DNA of 64,000 nucleotides from Chryseobacterium taichungense (GCF_900109935.1 NZ_FOBV01000003.1:1-64000); one strand, 5' to 3'. Positions 6,942 through 17,468 are shown, counted from the first letter of the stretch. Program-made: numbers and translations. Notes: generated by a model not told the origin, from the sequence alone.

Positions 6942-8927
6942 TTAAAACAAACTTTCATCCACAAAATTCGGGAGTGTTACTTTCAATTTTGGTTCGGTTT
7001 CCATGGCTCTTTTGATGGCGAAAACGGCGCCTTCATTTCTGGCCCAGCTGCGTCGGGAGATTCCATTGTTCACATCCCAGAAGAGCATTGATTTTAATCT
7101 TCGGTCGGCATCATCGCTGCCATCCAGCAACATTCCGAAACCTCCGTTGATCACTTCGCCCCAGCCTACACCTCCACCGTTGTGAATAGAAACCCAGGTT
7201 GCTCCACGGAAACTGTCGCCGATCACATTGTGGATAGCCATATCTGCGGTAAATCTTGAGCCGTCATAAATATTGGAAGTCTCACGGTAAGGCGAGTCGG
7301 TTCCTGAAACATCGTGATGATCACGTCCCAGCACGACAGGTCCGATCTCGCCGTTCCTGATTGCTTTGTTGAATGCTTCAGCGATTTTCATTCTTCCTTC
7401 GGCGTCAGCATACAAAATTCTCGCCTGCGAACCGACTACCAGCTTATTTTCCTGTGCTCCTTTGATCCACTGGATGTTGTCTTTCATCTGCTGCTGAATC
7501 TCTTCCGGAGAATTCTGCTGGATCTCTTCCAATACCGCACAGGCAATATCATCGGTTTTCTGCAGATCTTCAGGTTTTCCGCTGGTGCACACCCAACGGA
7601 ACGGTCCGAAACCATAATCGAAACACATCGGCCCCATGATATCCTGAACGTATGAAGGGAATTTAAATTCTCTTCCCAGTTTTGGGTTTTCTGCCATGAC
7701 ATCAGCTCCGGCTCTGGAAGCTTCCAACAAGAAAGCATTTCCGTAATCAAAGAAGTAGGTTCCTTTGGCTGTATGCTTGTTGATGGCTTCCGCATGTCTT
7801 CTCAAGCTTTCCTGTACTTTATCTTTGAACAGTTCAGGGTCTTCTGCCATCATACGGTTGGATTCCTCAAAGCTTTGTCTGACCGGATAATAGCCCCCCG
7901 CCCATGGATTATGAAGTGAAGTCTGATCGGAACCAATATCGATCCTTAAATTTTCCTGATCGAACTTTTCCCAAACCTCAACAATATTTCCCAGGTAAGC
8001 TAAAGAAACGGTTTCTTTATTTTCCTGAGCTTTTCTCACTCTTTCTACGAGTTCATCAAGATTTTCGTGAATTTCATTTACCCATTTCTGGTCGTGACGG
8101 ATTTTGGTAATTTTTGGGTTGACTTCCGCACAAACCGTCACACAACCTGCGATATTTCCGGCTTTCGGCTGAGCACCGCTCATTCCGCCTAATCCCGAAG
8201 TCACGAACAATCCGCCTTTTGGTTCTTTGTTGATCTTTCTGAAAGCATTCAGCACCGTGATCGTCGTTCCGTGAACGATTCCCTGCGGACCGATGTACAT
8301 ATAGCTTCCTGCGGTCATCTGTCCGTACTGTGTTACGCCCAATGCATTAAATTTTTCCCAGTCATCCGGCTTGGAATAGTTGGGGATCATCATCCCGTTG
8401 GTTACCACTACTCTCGGTGCATCTTTATGTGAAGGGAATAATCCCATCGGGTGTCCCGAATACATGACCAACGTCTGCTCATTTGTCATTTCGGAAAGAT
8501 ATTTCATCGTCAGCAGGTACTGCGCCCAGTTACTGAAAACAGCGCCGTTTCCTCCATAAGTGATAAGCTCATGAGGGTGCTGCGCTACGGCATAATCAAG
8601 ATTATTCTGGATCATCAGCATGATGGCTTTAGCCTGCTCTGATTTTCCTGGATATTCTGAGATCGGTCTTGCCTTCATCTCATAATCCGGACGGAAACGG
8701 TACATATAGATTCTTCCGTATTTTTCAAGCTCTTCTCTGAATTCAGGCAATAATTCCGCATGAAACTGAGGCTCGAAATAACGTAAGGCATTCTTCAGGG
8801 CAAGCTTCTTCTCTTCTTCCCCTAAAATTTCTTTTCGTTTTGGAGCATGATTGATATTGGTCTCGTAAGGTTTCGGCTGTGGCAGGCTGGCCGGAATGCC
8901 CTGCTGTATCTGTTCCTGGAATGTCAT
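6942..8927 (-). CDS. hutU: Urocanate hydratase (EC 4.2.1.49)
   Basis: A 661-residue protein that converts urocanate to 4-imidazolone-5-propionate, the second step of histidine degradation, with tightly bound NAD+. Family features are clear: YGGNGAVFSNWAQYLLTMKY near residue 124, MYSGHPMGLFPS, a glycine-rich GLFVTSGLGGMSGAQPKAGN segment, FRWVCTSGKPEDL holding the conserved cysteine, GRDHHDVSGTDSPYRETSN, and SIHNGGGVGWGEVINGG near the C-terminus. It is about 100 residues longer than the 557-residue proteobacterial form, in line with the longer Bacteroidota type. No other hut gene is in the window. It starts 12 bases after the stop of the delta-60 repeat T9SS gene, so the two may be co-transcribed, though no functional link is evident. 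Confidence 0.95.
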   Translation of the reverse strand: MTFQEQIQQGIPASLPQPKPYETNINHAPKRKEILGEEEKKLALKNALRYFEPQFHAELLPEFREELEKYGRIYMYRFRPDYEMKARPISEYPGKSEQAKAIMLMIQNNLDYAVAQHPHELITYGGNGAVFSNWAQYLLTMKYLSEMTNEQTLVMYSGHPMGLFPSHKDAPRVVVTNGMMIPNYSKPDDWEKFNALGVTQYGQMTAGSYMYIGPQGIVHGTTITVLNAFRKINKEPKGGLFVTSGLGGMSGAQPKAGNIAGCVTVCAEVNPKITKIRHDQKWVNEIHENLDELVERVRKAQENKETVSLAYLGNIVEVWEKFDQENLRIDIGSDQTSLHNPWAGGYYPVRQSFEESNRMMAEDPELFKDKVQESLRRHAEAINKHTAKGTYFFDYGNAFLLEASRAGADVMAENPKLGREFKFPSYVQDIMGPMCFDYGFGPFRWVCTSGKPEDLQKTDDIACAVLEEIQQNSPEEIQQQMKDNIQWIKGAQENKLVVGSQARILYADAEGRMKIAEAFNKAIRNGEIGPVVLGRDHHDVSGTDSPYRETSNIYDGSRFTADMAIHNVIGDSFRGATWVSIHNGGGVGWGEVINGGFGMLLDGSDDADRRLKSMLFWDVNNGISRRSWARNEGAVFAIKRAMETEPKLKVTLPNFVDESLF

Positions 8928-8939
8928 ATAATTTTAATT

Positions 8940-11519
8940 CTACTTTTTAATAAATTTCTGTACTGAAGTTTCTTTTCCGTTTTTCAGAATAAGATAATAA
9001 ATACCTGTTGAAAGATGAGAAACATCAATCGTTGGCTGTATCTTAGTTAATGGTATAATTGTTCTTCCCAAATGGTCTGTTACTTCGTATTGGCTGTATC
9101 CTTCGGCTTTAATGTTAATAATTCCTGTGGTTGGATTTGGATAGATAAGATTTTTTTTGCTGGTCTTTGGCTCTTTGACATTAAGAGAGTTCTGCGGAAT
9201 AAGTTTAGTCAGCCCTTTCGCATACTGTCCGTCGAAAGCACTGAATTCACCACCTACTAAAAAACCGCCATTATATTTTTTAATTGAGGTTACAATATCT
9301 CCGTAGTAGTCGGTATGGCTCATGGTAAATCCGGATCCTATATCAAAGGAGGTATCATAAGAACCGTTGGCATTATGCCGAACCAAATTTCTGGGATCAA
9401 ATGTATTGATAACTGTTGTGAAAAACTTCCCGTTATTCTCAAATTCAAGTGGCTGCTGCTGAAGCGGACTTCCCGGCAGAGGATAGGTCGGCTGGCTGAA
9501 TGAAGCATCAACTGTTCCGTCATTATTGAATCTTGAAATCCGGTGTCCGGTGGCTGTGTACCCCATTGTCAGTATTTTACCGTCAGGCGTAGGATAGAAC
9601 TCGACAATATCAGGCTGCGAAGAGTCCTGAAAGAAACCAGGATCAATCGTTCCATTCGGAAGAAGCCTTCCCAATGTTCTCTTTGAACTGTTGGCATTTT
9701 TCCCAGTGAGAAGGATTTTGCTGTCCGGTAATAATTTCAAAGACCTGATTTCCGAATACGGCTTCTGATAATTGATGCTATTATCAAGATTCCCATCGGT
9801 GTCAAGTGTTATTATTTCGTAATTGAGATTTACTGTTGAGTTATACCTGTACATGTTAGGAACCACTACCTTCCCGTCTCCTTTCAGAATAAATTTATCC
9901 ATATATCCCTCTAAACCTATATCAGTTCCCGTAAGGCTGAAAAACGAGGTATCGAGAGAACCATTGTTGTTAAGCCTTATAACGGCACCTCCGAATGCAC
10001 CGAGTCCTGAAGTATAAATAAATCCGTTCGTACCCATTAAGATCTTCCCATCCGGCTGAAAATGGATATCTACCGGAAAATTACTGGACTGCATATAGAG
10101 ATGGGTATCCACTTTAAAGGTTTCGTCTACACTTCCGTCGGCATTCAATCGGATGATCCGGTCGCCGGTAAATCCGTTGTAGGAAAAGAAATATCCGGTG
10201 GCAATGATCTTACCGTCAGGCTGTACAAAAAGCTTATGAACAGCCCTGTCAAATCCTTTACAGATATTACGGAATGCCATATTAATGGTTCCGTTGGAAG
10301 AAAATCTTACCATATTATTAACGGCTACCTCATTAAACATCCTGATATTTCCTGATGCCAGGATGCTTCCATCGCTATAATAACTCAGATGACTAATGAC
10401 ATCCTGATCTGAATAGCCATTGATCATCCCTGTTACTTTTCCCTGGAAAGAGGTATCGATGGTGGCATCATCATTCAGACGTAAAATTCCGGCTGCCTGG
10501 TCAGATCCATATTTTTTGAAACATCCGCCGGCAAGCACTTTTCCGTCCGGCTGGATAAGAAATGAGAAAATTCCGTAATTGGCATTATTTTCCCAGGACT
10601 GGTTAAAAAAATTCTTCGGTATAAAAGTACTGTCAAGAGTTCCGTCAGCATTTAATCTTGCAACATACTGTCTGTTCAGGGAAATAACAAATCTTCCACC
10701 CAAATATATTTTACCATCGTTTCTTACAGCAATACAATACAGTCGCCCACTTACTTCTGTGGATCCCCATCCTTCAATCGTAGAAAAACTGCTGTCGAAA
10801 GATCCGTTCGTATTGAATCTTGCCACTTTGGTAGAATACATCGCTATAATCCTGCCATCCGGCTGCAGATCGAAGTCTTTCACTTCGTCATCATTATAAC
10901 TGTCATCAAAGGTAAAAGTATTGTCTATCGATCCGTCGGTATTCAGCCTGATCATATATTTTTTGGTAACTCCATTATAAGACCAGAAGTTGCCGGCAAT
11001 AAGAATCTTGTTATCGGACTGAATTTTTATTTTCCGCGGTGTCTTAGAATTTGCATATACATAATAATTAAATCCCGATCCCACTGCAAAACCTGTATCT
11101 AATGTGCCGTCTGCGTTCAGCCGTACGATGTTGTAAGAATTGGTTGTATTGTATTTTCTAAACGTTCCAACGAGTATTATTTTACCATCAGTTTGCAGGG
11201 CGATGCTGCTGATTGTGCCGTCGAACTCTCCGGCATTATAAGAAGTATCGAGCGTATGGTCCGCATTGATCCTCACAACCTTTGAAACAACCTGTGTAGT
11301 ACCGGAAATAACGTATTCATAAGTATCGTAAACGACAAGTACTTTTCCGTCCTGCTGTGCTACCGTAGCGGTAATTTTCTTCCCGTCAATGAAATGCGTA
11401 TTACTTTGAAAAGCTGCATTAAAATCAGGATCCATTACATATTTATCCTGTGCATACAAAAGATCGAAGGATACAAAGAACATCAAAACCAGAAGTATCT
11501 GGGAGTATATTTTCGTCAT
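8940..11519 (-). CDS. Delta-60 repeat protein with T9SS type A sorting domain
   Basis: An 859-residue exported protein. A signal peptide (MTKIYSQILLVLMFFVSFDLL..YAQ) is followed by roughly a dozen delta-60-type beta-propeller repeats of the form QPDGKIL..G.F..Y.....i.RLN.DGS.D.sF, spanning residues about 40-770. The last 75 residues (YPNPTTGIINIKAEGYSQYE to ETSVQKFIKK) are a type A T9SS sorting domain, so the protein should cross the outer membrane and be anchored or released. Delta-60 repeats carry no catalytic motif; a binding or structural role is inferred. It lies directly upstream of hutU with a 12-bp gap on the same strand. Confidence 0.9.
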   Translation of the reverse strand: MTKIYSQILLVLMFFVSFDLLYAQDKYVMDPDFNAAFQSNTHFIDGKKITATVAQQDGKVLVVYDTYEYVISGTTQVVSKVVRINADHTLDTSYNAGEFDGTISSIALQTDGKIILVGTFRKYNTTNSYNIVRLNADGTLDTGFAVGSGFNYYVYANSKTPRKIKIQSDNKILIAGNFWSYNGVTKKYMIRLNTDGSIDNTFTFDDSYNDDEVKDFDLQPDGRIIAMYSTKVARFNTNGSFDSSFSTIEGWGSTEVSGRLYCIAVRNDGKIYLGGRFVISLNRQYVARLNADGTLDSTFIPKNFFNQSWENNANYGIFSFLIQPDGKVLAGGCFKKYGSDQAAGILRLNDDATIDTSFQGKVTGMINGYSDQDVISHLSYYSDGSILASGNIRMFNEVAVNNMVRFSSNGTINMAFRNICKGFDRAVHKLFVQPDGKIIATGYFFSYNGFTGDRIIRLNADGSVDETFKVDTHLYMQSSNFPVDIHFQPDGKILMGTNGFIYTSGLGAFGGAVIRLNNNGSLDTSFFSLTGTDIGLEGYMDKFILKGDGKVVVPNMYRYNSTVNLNYEIITLDTDGNLDNSINYQKPYSEIRSLKLLPDSKILLTGKNANSSKRTLGRLLPNGTIDPGFFQDSSQPDIVEFYPTPDGKILTMGYTATGHRISRFNNDGTVDASFSQPTYPLPGSPLQQQPLEFENNGKFFTTVINTFDPRNLVRHNANGSYDTSFDIGSGFTMSHTDYYGDIVTSIKKYNGGFLVGGEFSAFDGQYAKGLTKLIPQNSLNVKEPKTSKKNLIYPNPTTGIINIKAEGYSQYEVTDHLGRTIIPLTKIQPTIDVSHLSTGIYYLILKNGKETSVQKFIKK

Positions 11520-11618
11520 AATTAAATTTAAATTAGTTTTTCGCTAAAATAATGATATTAATTGAATTACTTGATTATTCGATTTCAGAATATTACGTTC
11601 CGCAAAGGCGCTTTTCCA

Positions 11619-11657
11619 TTAAAAAATTCCGCGGCAACTTCGTTGCCGCGGAATTTT
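11619..11657 (-). terminator. Strong bidirectional terminator
   Basis: AAAATTCCGCGGCAAC-TTC-GTTGCCGCGGAATTTT, a 16-base-pair stem with a run of A on the plus strand (T on the minus strand) at 11619-11626. It ends the large type B T9SS gene. Confidence 0.85.
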
Positions 11658-11677
11658 ATTAAGCGTAATTTCAAGTA

Positions 11678-14600
11678 TTATTCATTATTTTTCACCAGAA
11701 TCCATCCTGTAAACGTCCTGCCATCCGGAAGCGTAATCACATACCAGTAGCTGGAAGTCGGAATAGCCCGGCCTTTTATGGTGCCGTCCCAGAAAAACTG
11801 CGTATTCGAGCTTTGTTCGAAAACCTGATACTGGTAACGGTCATAAATTTTAACCGTCGACATCCTGTTGCCAAATACCTGGAGGTCCTTAACAATCCAG
11901 TGATCATTAAGCCCATCTCCGTTGGGTGTGATGGCATTTTTAATATCAAGTACTACCCCATCCTGCTTTACGATACAGTCGCTGTTGACATATTTCACAT
12001 AGAAAGTCGTAACTCCCGTGGGTAAATTGTAGAAAATATTGCCCGCCTGCCATGTTACGCCGTCTACGGAATAAAGAATGGTCTGTGTACCGGTGGCATT
12101 GACTACTGCCGTATTGCCATTAAATTGTATTTGCTGAATCACCGGAACATCATAGTGCTTGATTTCAAAGGTATCAGTGTAGGTACATCCGTTGTCAGCT
12201 GTTACGGTAAGGGTGTAATTTCCGACAACAGTAACTCCGGTAATGGTATCCGTTGTAGAAATGACCTGTCCCGATGGATTCGTCCAGACGTAACTTACAA
12301 TCGTATATCCTTCAACATTCACGGTATAATCCAATGAACTTTCCGGACAAAAATAGAGCGTTGGAATATCAAATACCGGCGTCGGTTTCAATGACAGATC
12401 AATCTGTACAAGATTCGGGCACGAACCCGGAACGCTAACTTTTACATAAATAATAGCTGAACCTGTACCCTGGTTATAGCTAAAGCCGGAAGGTGTGGCA
12501 ACAGCATTTGTTCCGGCATGAAGATCAGCCAGGGAAGGATAATAAGTAAAGCTAACGTTTTGCCCTGTATAAATCTGGTTTTCAAACTGTGTCAGGTTGA
12601 CATTTTCCACACCATCATTCGCAGTATCACAAACTGCAATCTGAAAGGGCCCTCCGTTCTGTAAAACCACTTTATTTCCGAAAGTGAAATTAATGGTTGC
12701 TATATCATCACACCCCGGAATATTCTGCACTTTTACCCAAATCTGCGTTGGAAAAGGATTGGCCGAAAAATTACCGGGATTGGAAATGGCATTGGTTCCG
12801 TTCTGTGCATCCTGCTGGGTCAGATAAAAGGAAAATGAATTGGCAGGATTCTGTATATCCACCATAAGATTCGTAAAATTCAGCAGATTGACATCATAGC
12901 TTCCATCTAAATTTTCGTCACACACGGTAATGGTTGAATTGATGGCCTTTGGCGGGAAATAGGTATTCAGCTGAATCGGAGCAACAGAGTAACAGCCGGT
13001 AGTCTGCGACTGAAATCTGGCCCAGACCTGAATGGAAGATACATTCGTTGTTACAGTCGGACCGATCTGGTTGGAAGGATTTCCTGCGTTCGCCTGCGCC
13101 GCGGTATTGTAGTAGCTAATCGTCATCGCCGACAATGGATATGTATTCTGTGAAGCGACAAACAATTGTGAAATGGCATCACTAAGCTGGAAAGTTTCAT
13201 TTAAATTAAAATCTTCATCACATGTTGCCAACGTTGCGGCATTGAGAACGACAGGTGGTAAAAACGTCATCTGTATGCTGAGCTTTGAGACTGAAAAACA
13301 GTCACTGCCGTTATATTGTACTTTGACGTACGCCGTTGCGTTTCCGGCAGAAATCAGAAACTGTGAGGGATTTGTGATCTGATTGGAAAATACCTGAGTG
13401 GAAGGATTATAATTTAAATAATAGGTAAAATTAACATTCGTCCCAGAATAAATCTGAGGTTGTTCCTGTGTAAGATCATAGATCTCACTTCCGTCATTGT
13501 TATTATCGCAGATATCATTTAGATTGATATTCACCTCAGCATTTACTGCCGGTGTTGAAGTTAAGTTCAAGGTAACCGGATATATCTGCTGGCAATTGTA
13601 AGAAGTTATTTTGACAAATACCTGCTGCGTTCCGTTTACTGTAATATTGGTGATCGGGTTATTTCCGCTGGCTGCATCAGCTGCCGTCTGATAAAAAATA
13701 ACGGTTGCATTCTGGTTTCCAATAATAGCCGGAGCATACTGAGACAGCTGTACATTTTCCGAATTGTTATTATTAAAATCACAGATGGTGAATGTAGACT
13801 GAACAATTACCGGATGCACGAGATAAACTGTAATCGGCCTTACTGTATAACAGTCATCGGAATTTTCAAACCGTACAAAGTACGTACGAATGACCAGGTT
13901 TCCGTCTGTAGTTATCGTTTGGTTGGGACTGATCGGATTGGTTCCGGCATTGGCATTTGCTGAAGTGGCATAGAACTCCGTCACAGGAACCGTAGAAGGA
14001 GAAATCAGCATTCCGGTAACAAGGGTATTTAGATCGACCGTAATATCATCCGTCCCGTTAAAGCAAATATATTCCTTCTTCTCATTAGCCACAATCTTGT
14101 TGAAAGTAACATTCATATTAACTGTAGCTACGGCAAAACATCCGTTCGGAATCTCCACTCTTATAAAAATGGTATATATTCCTGCTTTAATGGTACTTAA
14201 ACCCGTTCCGGCTCCTGTAAATGCCTGATCATAGGTTTCGTAGGCAGTAAATGTAGCTCCTGTCTGTGTTGTAATCAGCGGACCTATAACTGATGAATAA
14301 TTAAAAGGCTCCTGGTTATCAGCATTGATATCGCATACCGTATAAGTAAAATTAACCGGTGAATTGATATTTACTCCAGGTCTGAACTGAAAGCCGACAG
14401 GTCCTAAAATATAAGTACAGTTTGCCTCCTGAAGCCTTATCCAAAGATTGGTTCCGGCTGAAACATTTACTGTAGTCAACGCGTTGGTATTATTCTGGGC
14501 ATCAGACTGTGTCGGATGATAGGAAATTCCGGTAGTGCCGGGAGCAAACAGTTCTGTATTTAATAAGCTTACATTATAATTAGCTTCCACACCGTCATTA

Positions 14601-15877
14601 TTGGTATCGCATATTTCCACTGTATTTTTGATCAAACTTTTAGAAACAAGATTTAAAGTAAGCACTGCAATGCGGTAGCAAGTAGGTACATTCGGATTCT
14701 GTATTCTTACATATAAAACCGTATTTGCCGTGAGAGTATAATTGTTAGGTAAAGCATTAACACTATTCTGTGCATCCTGAAGACTGCTGTGGAAACTGAA
14801 GTGAAAGCCAGCCGGGTTTTGAGTAGTAAGATTTCCCTGAAAACTATTTAATGTAAGATTTACAGAAGTATTGCCACAAAAGTTCTGGGTATAGTTTGTT
14901 GCCACAGGATAAGAGGGATCAAATGTTACCGGAAAGCCATCGGTCAGTGTGAGATCACTGTTTCCGCAAATATTAAACTTAACATTGGCTGTAAATACAT
15001 CATTCTGAGTAGGGCAAACCGTAGTCTGAACTCCGGTTCCCACGGTCTGACCGGCCGCATTGGTCCAGGTAACTTCAGGCTCAATCACATTTCCCAGTGG
15101 GCTAAACTTCCAGCCTTCCTGCATAGCCTGCCAAACGCCCGTATTACGGTTTGCAGGTGATACGCCCTGTGTACCGTCACTGTTGAGAACACCAACCAGC
15201 GCATTTTCAAATTTTCGTGTTGGGCAGGGAGTTAGCTTTTTATCGATAAAAACCTCGATCACATTAGTTGTTTCGTGCAGAACAATCTGCGAGGATGATC
15301 GGTCGGTACATCCGGAAACTCTTCCTTCAAAAAAGTTAATGACAAATTTTCTGTAAGGCGCTGTCCCAATGGTTGAATAATAGATCTCAGAAGAGTCTCC
15401 CGCGGAAAAGACGATATCATGGTATGCTCCGAAGATTGAGTTTTTGGGAAGGTTCGGGTTAGGATTTGTCCACTGTACATTAGGATAATTGATATTTCCT
15501 AATTGATTGAGATCAAAAGTGACCATTCCGTTAGAACCCACAATGAGTGACTGGTAATATTGATTATAAAAGCAAAAATTGAAGGGAAGATCTAATTTTT
15601 TAGCAAACAGGTCATCATAATTGGCATTCAACGCAGTTCCCTGGTTTAAAGCAACCGGCGGACTGTAAATTTCCTGACTTACCTGATAGCTCGCCGTCTG
15701 CCTGAGCACAGGATATTCGACACTTAAGGCAACACATCCGTTGGCATCAAGATCGGTATTGCATGTCACGTTGAAACTTTCATTTCCTGAAGCGTCTTTT
15801 ACTTTCACATTTACCGGTGCCTGGGAAAACGTAAAAACGCTTAAGAATATGAAGAGAGTTTGTAGATATTTTATCAT
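11678..15877 (-). CDS. Giant T9SS type B cargo protein with Ig-like repeats
   Basis: A 1399-residue surface protein. After a signal peptide (MIKYLQTLFIFLSVFTFSQA) the first 270 residues resemble a NIDO-like region (LPFNFCFYNQYYQSLIVGSN, KNSIFGAYHDIVF). Then come about nine repeats of near 100 residues, each starting with a Cys-Asp segment such as ICDTNNDGVEANYNV, FTICDFNNNNSENVQL or ICDNNNDGSEIYDL and each holding a ..yVkvq....C... strand. The C-terminal 90 residues (ITPNGDGLNDHWIVKDLQVF to WILVKNNE) are a type B T9SS sorting domain (gliding motility-associated C-terminal type). The Asp/Asn-rich repeats suggest metal binding, by analogy only. It is probably a large adhesin, and has its own terminator. 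Confidence 0.9.
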   Translation of the reverse strand: MIKYLQTLFIFLSVFTFSQAPVNVKVKDASGNESFNVTCNTDLDANGCVALSVEYPVLRQTASYQVSQEIYSPPVALNQGTALNANYDDLFAKKLDLPFNFCFYNQYYQSLIVGSNGMVTFDLNQLGNINYPNVQWTNPNPNLPKNSIFGAYHDIVFSAGDSSEIYYSTIGTAPYRKFVINFFEGRVSGCTDRSSSQIVLHETTNVIEVFIDKKLTPCPTRKFENALVGVLNSDGTQGVSPANRNTGVWQAMQEGWKFSPLGNVIEPEVTWTNAAGQTVGTGVQTTVCPTQNDVFTANVKFNICGNSDLTLTDGFPVTFDPSYPVATNYTQNFCGNTSVNLTLNSFQGNLTTQNPAGFHFSFHSSLQDAQNSVNALPNNYTLTANTVLYVRIQNPNVPTCYRIAVLTLNLVSKSLIKNTVEICDTNNDGVEANYNVSLLNTELFAPGTTGISYHPTQSDAQNNTNALTTVNVSAGTNLWIRLQEANCTYILGPVGFQFRPGVNINSPVNFTYTVCDINADNQEPFNYSSVIGPLITTQTGATFTAYETYDQAFTGAGTGLSTIKAGIYTIFIRVEIPNGCFAVATVNMNVTFNKIVANEKKEYICFNGTDDITVDLNTLVTGMLISPSTVPVTEFYATSANANAGTNPISPNQTITTDGNLVIRTYFVRFENSDDCYTVRPITVYLVHPVIVQSTFTICDFNNNNSENVQLSQYAPAIIGNQNATVIFYQTAADAASGNNPITNITVNGTQQVFVKITSYNCQQIYPVTLNLTSTPAVNAEVNINLNDICDNNNDGSEIYDLTQEQPQIYSGTNVNFTYYLNYNPSTQVFSNQITNPSQFLISAGNATAYVKVQYNGSDCFSVSKLSIQMTFLPPVVLNAATLATCDEDFNLNETFQLSDAISQLFVASQNTYPLSAMTISYYNTAAQANAGNPSNQIGPTVTTNVSSIQVWARFQSQTTGCYSVAPIQLNTYFPPKAINSTITVCDENLDGSYDVNLLNFTNLMVDIQNPANSFSFYLTQQDAQNGTNAISNPGNFSANPFPTQIWVKVQNIPGCDDIATINFTFGNKVVLQNGGPFQIAVCDTANDGVENVNLTQFENQIYTGQNVSFTYYPSLADLHAGTNAVATPSGFSYNQGTGSAIIYVKVSVPGSCPNLVQIDLSLKPTPVFDIPTLYFCPESSLDYTVNVEGYTIVSYVWTNPSGQVISTTDTITGVTVVGNYTLTVTADNGCTYTDTFEIKHYDVPVIQQIQFNGNTAVVNATGTQTILYSVDGVTWQAGNIFYNLPTGVTTFYVKYVNSDCIVKQDGVVLDIKNAITPNGDGLNDHWIVKDLQVFGNRMSTVKIYDRYQYQVFEQSSNTQFFWDGTIKGRAIPTSSYWYVITLPDGRTFTGWILVKNNE

Positions 15878-16055
15878 ATTCTTTGATTTTTAATTTATCA
15901 CTAAGTAATGATAAATTTAATCATTTAAATTAGAATATTTTCTACAAAAATTAATTATCGATACCACATATTTACCATAGCAACAATCTGAAATTTAACA
16001 GATAGAATTGTATTAAAGCTTTAGAATTTTTTCTAAAATAATTTGAAATATAGAA

Positions 16056-16084
16056 TAAAAAAAACCTTACCGGTTAAGGTAAGG
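16056..16084 (-). terminator. Rho-independent terminator
   Basis: CCTTACC (16065-16071) and GGTAAGG (about 16078-16084) form the stem, with eight A on the plus strand (T on the minus) just beyond. It lies immediately downstream of the small acidic gene, one base from its stop codon. Confidence 0.7.
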
Positions 16085-16375
16085 CTATCTTATCAAGTCG
16101 TCGTTCTGCTCTTCGTGGTCATCATCATTGTCACTTAGACCCCAATAACTGTTTTCTTCATCTTCTCCGATATCTTCGGTTCCTGCTTCCTCATCAACTC
16201 CGGGAATATCGAGTCCTTTATCTAAAGTATCATCGTCGGTATTTTCATTAAAAATTGGCTTTCCATCTCCGTCTAAAGAGACATGGTCCTCCTGGCTGAA
16301 TATATCTTCACTGGGCTTATAATCTCTCTGTTCCAGTCTTCTTTCCTGTTCCTGTTCGCTGTTTTCGGGTATCAT
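16085..16375 (-). CDS. Small acidic hypothetical protein
   Basis: A 96-residue protein, extremely acidic in its second half (DIPGVDEEAGTEDIGEDEE, then SDNDDDHEEQNDDLIR), with no signal peptide, membrane segment or cysteine. It has an ATG start and a terminator immediately after its stop, and sits 51 bases downstream of the 2-hydroxyacid dehydrogenase gene on the same strand, so a shared transcript is possible. I know similar small acidic proteins in Chryseobacterium but not their function. The composition suggests an unfolded chain. Confidence 0.65.
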   Translation of the reverse strand: MIPENSEQEQERRLEQRDYKPSEDIFSQEDHVSLDGDGKPIFNENTDDDTLDKGLDIPGVDEEAGTEDIGEDEENSYWGLSDNDDDHEEQNDDLIR

Positions 16376-16426
16376 ATAATTATTATTTAGTATTGATTTA
16401 AAGTAAACAAAAATAATTCCAAGTTT

Positions 16427-17410
16427 TTACGAATTGTCAGAATATACTTCAGGATTAGCACAAGCCGGCATCCTCACTCCTTTTGAGAAAGCGATAAGAT
16501 TTTCCGCAGCGATTTTTGCCATTCCGTTTCTGGCTTCTACTGTTGCCGAGCCGATGTGCGGAAGAACACAGACATTTGAGAGTTCTAAGATAGGATCATC
16601 TTTATAAATCGGCTCAGGATTGGTTACATCCAGCCCGGCACCCCAGATTTTATGTTCGGCGAGTGCATCGTACAAATCTTTCTGGTTATGAAAACCTCCT
16701 CTCGCCGTATTGATAAATATTGCATTTTCTTGCATCTTTTCAAAAACCGAAGCATTAAAAAGTTCTTTTTGTTCGGGCTTGTAATTTGCGTGAATACTCA
16801 AAACATCTGCCGTTGAAATTAATTCTTCAAAAGAAACATATTGTGCTCCCAGCTCTTTTTCAGCTTCCTCGTTTTGGTGACGATTGTGATAGATTATCTC
16901 CATATCAAAAGCCGCCTTTGATTTCTTCGCCATTTCAAAACCTATTCTTCCAAGCCCGAAAATTCCTAATGTTTTTCCGTAAAGTTCCTGCCCTAACGCA
17001 TGAAGCGGATCAAAATCTCCCCAGTTACCCGATTTTACTTTCTCAAAATTGTAGCTGGCTCTTCTTGCAACCGACTGCATCAGCAGAAAAGCAACATCTG
17101 AAGTAGCTTTGCTCAGGACATCCGGCGTATTCCCCACCGGGATTTTTCTGCTGTCGGCTTCCTGAATATCCACATGATCAAAGCCTACGGAATACAACGC
17201 AATGGCTTTAACATCCGGGCATTCATTAAAGAAATCTTTATCATATTTAAACTCCGTTCCTACACTCAAAATCATGTCGTGACTTTTGCAGTAACTAATC
17301 CATTCTTCGCGAGACAAATTATCATGATCCGGGATAAAAACTTCCAGACCAGATTCTTTCAGCATATTGATTCCTATTTCCGGAATTCTTTTATTGATAA
17401 ATACTTTCAT
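16427..17410 (-). CDS. D-2-hydroxyacid dehydrogenase (glyoxylate/hydroxypyruvate reductase-like)
   Basis: A 327-residue NAD(P)-dependent dehydrogenase of the D-isomer-specific family. Seen in the sequence: the catalytic Arg region YSVGFDHVDIQEADSRKIPV, the dinucleotide-binding GIFGLGRIGFEMAKKSK (GxGxxG), FINTARGGFHNQKDL, a downstream Glu (NPEPIYKDDPILEL), and the catalytic His in LPHIGSATVEAR. The VGNTPDVLSKATSDVAF segment is typical of the glyoxylate/hydroxypyruvate reductase (GRHPR) branch, so reduction of glyoxylate or hydroxypyruvate is likely, but a D-lactate role cannot be excluded. Start at the ATG at 17410. It precedes the small acidic gene. Confidence 0.88.
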   Translation of the reverse strand: MKVFINKRIPEIGINMLKESGLEVFIPDHDNLSREEWISYCKSHDMILSVGTEFKYDKDFFNECPDVKAIALYSVGFDHVDIQEADSRKIPVGNTPDVLSKATSDVAFLLMQSVARRASYNFEKVKSGNWGDFDPLHALGQELYGKTLGIFGLGRIGFEMAKKSKAAFDMEIIYHNRHQNEEAEKELGAQYVSFEELISTADVLSIHANYKPEQKELFNASVFEKMQENAIFINTARGGFHNQKDLYDALAEHKIWGAGLDVTNPEPIYKDDPILELSNVCVLPHIGSATVEARNGMAKIAAENLIAFSKGVRMPACANPEVYSDNS

Positions 17411-17468
17411 TATTTAATTATTTGAAATTTTTGGATGCTTATATTTCATCAAAAAGCAAACCACCAAA

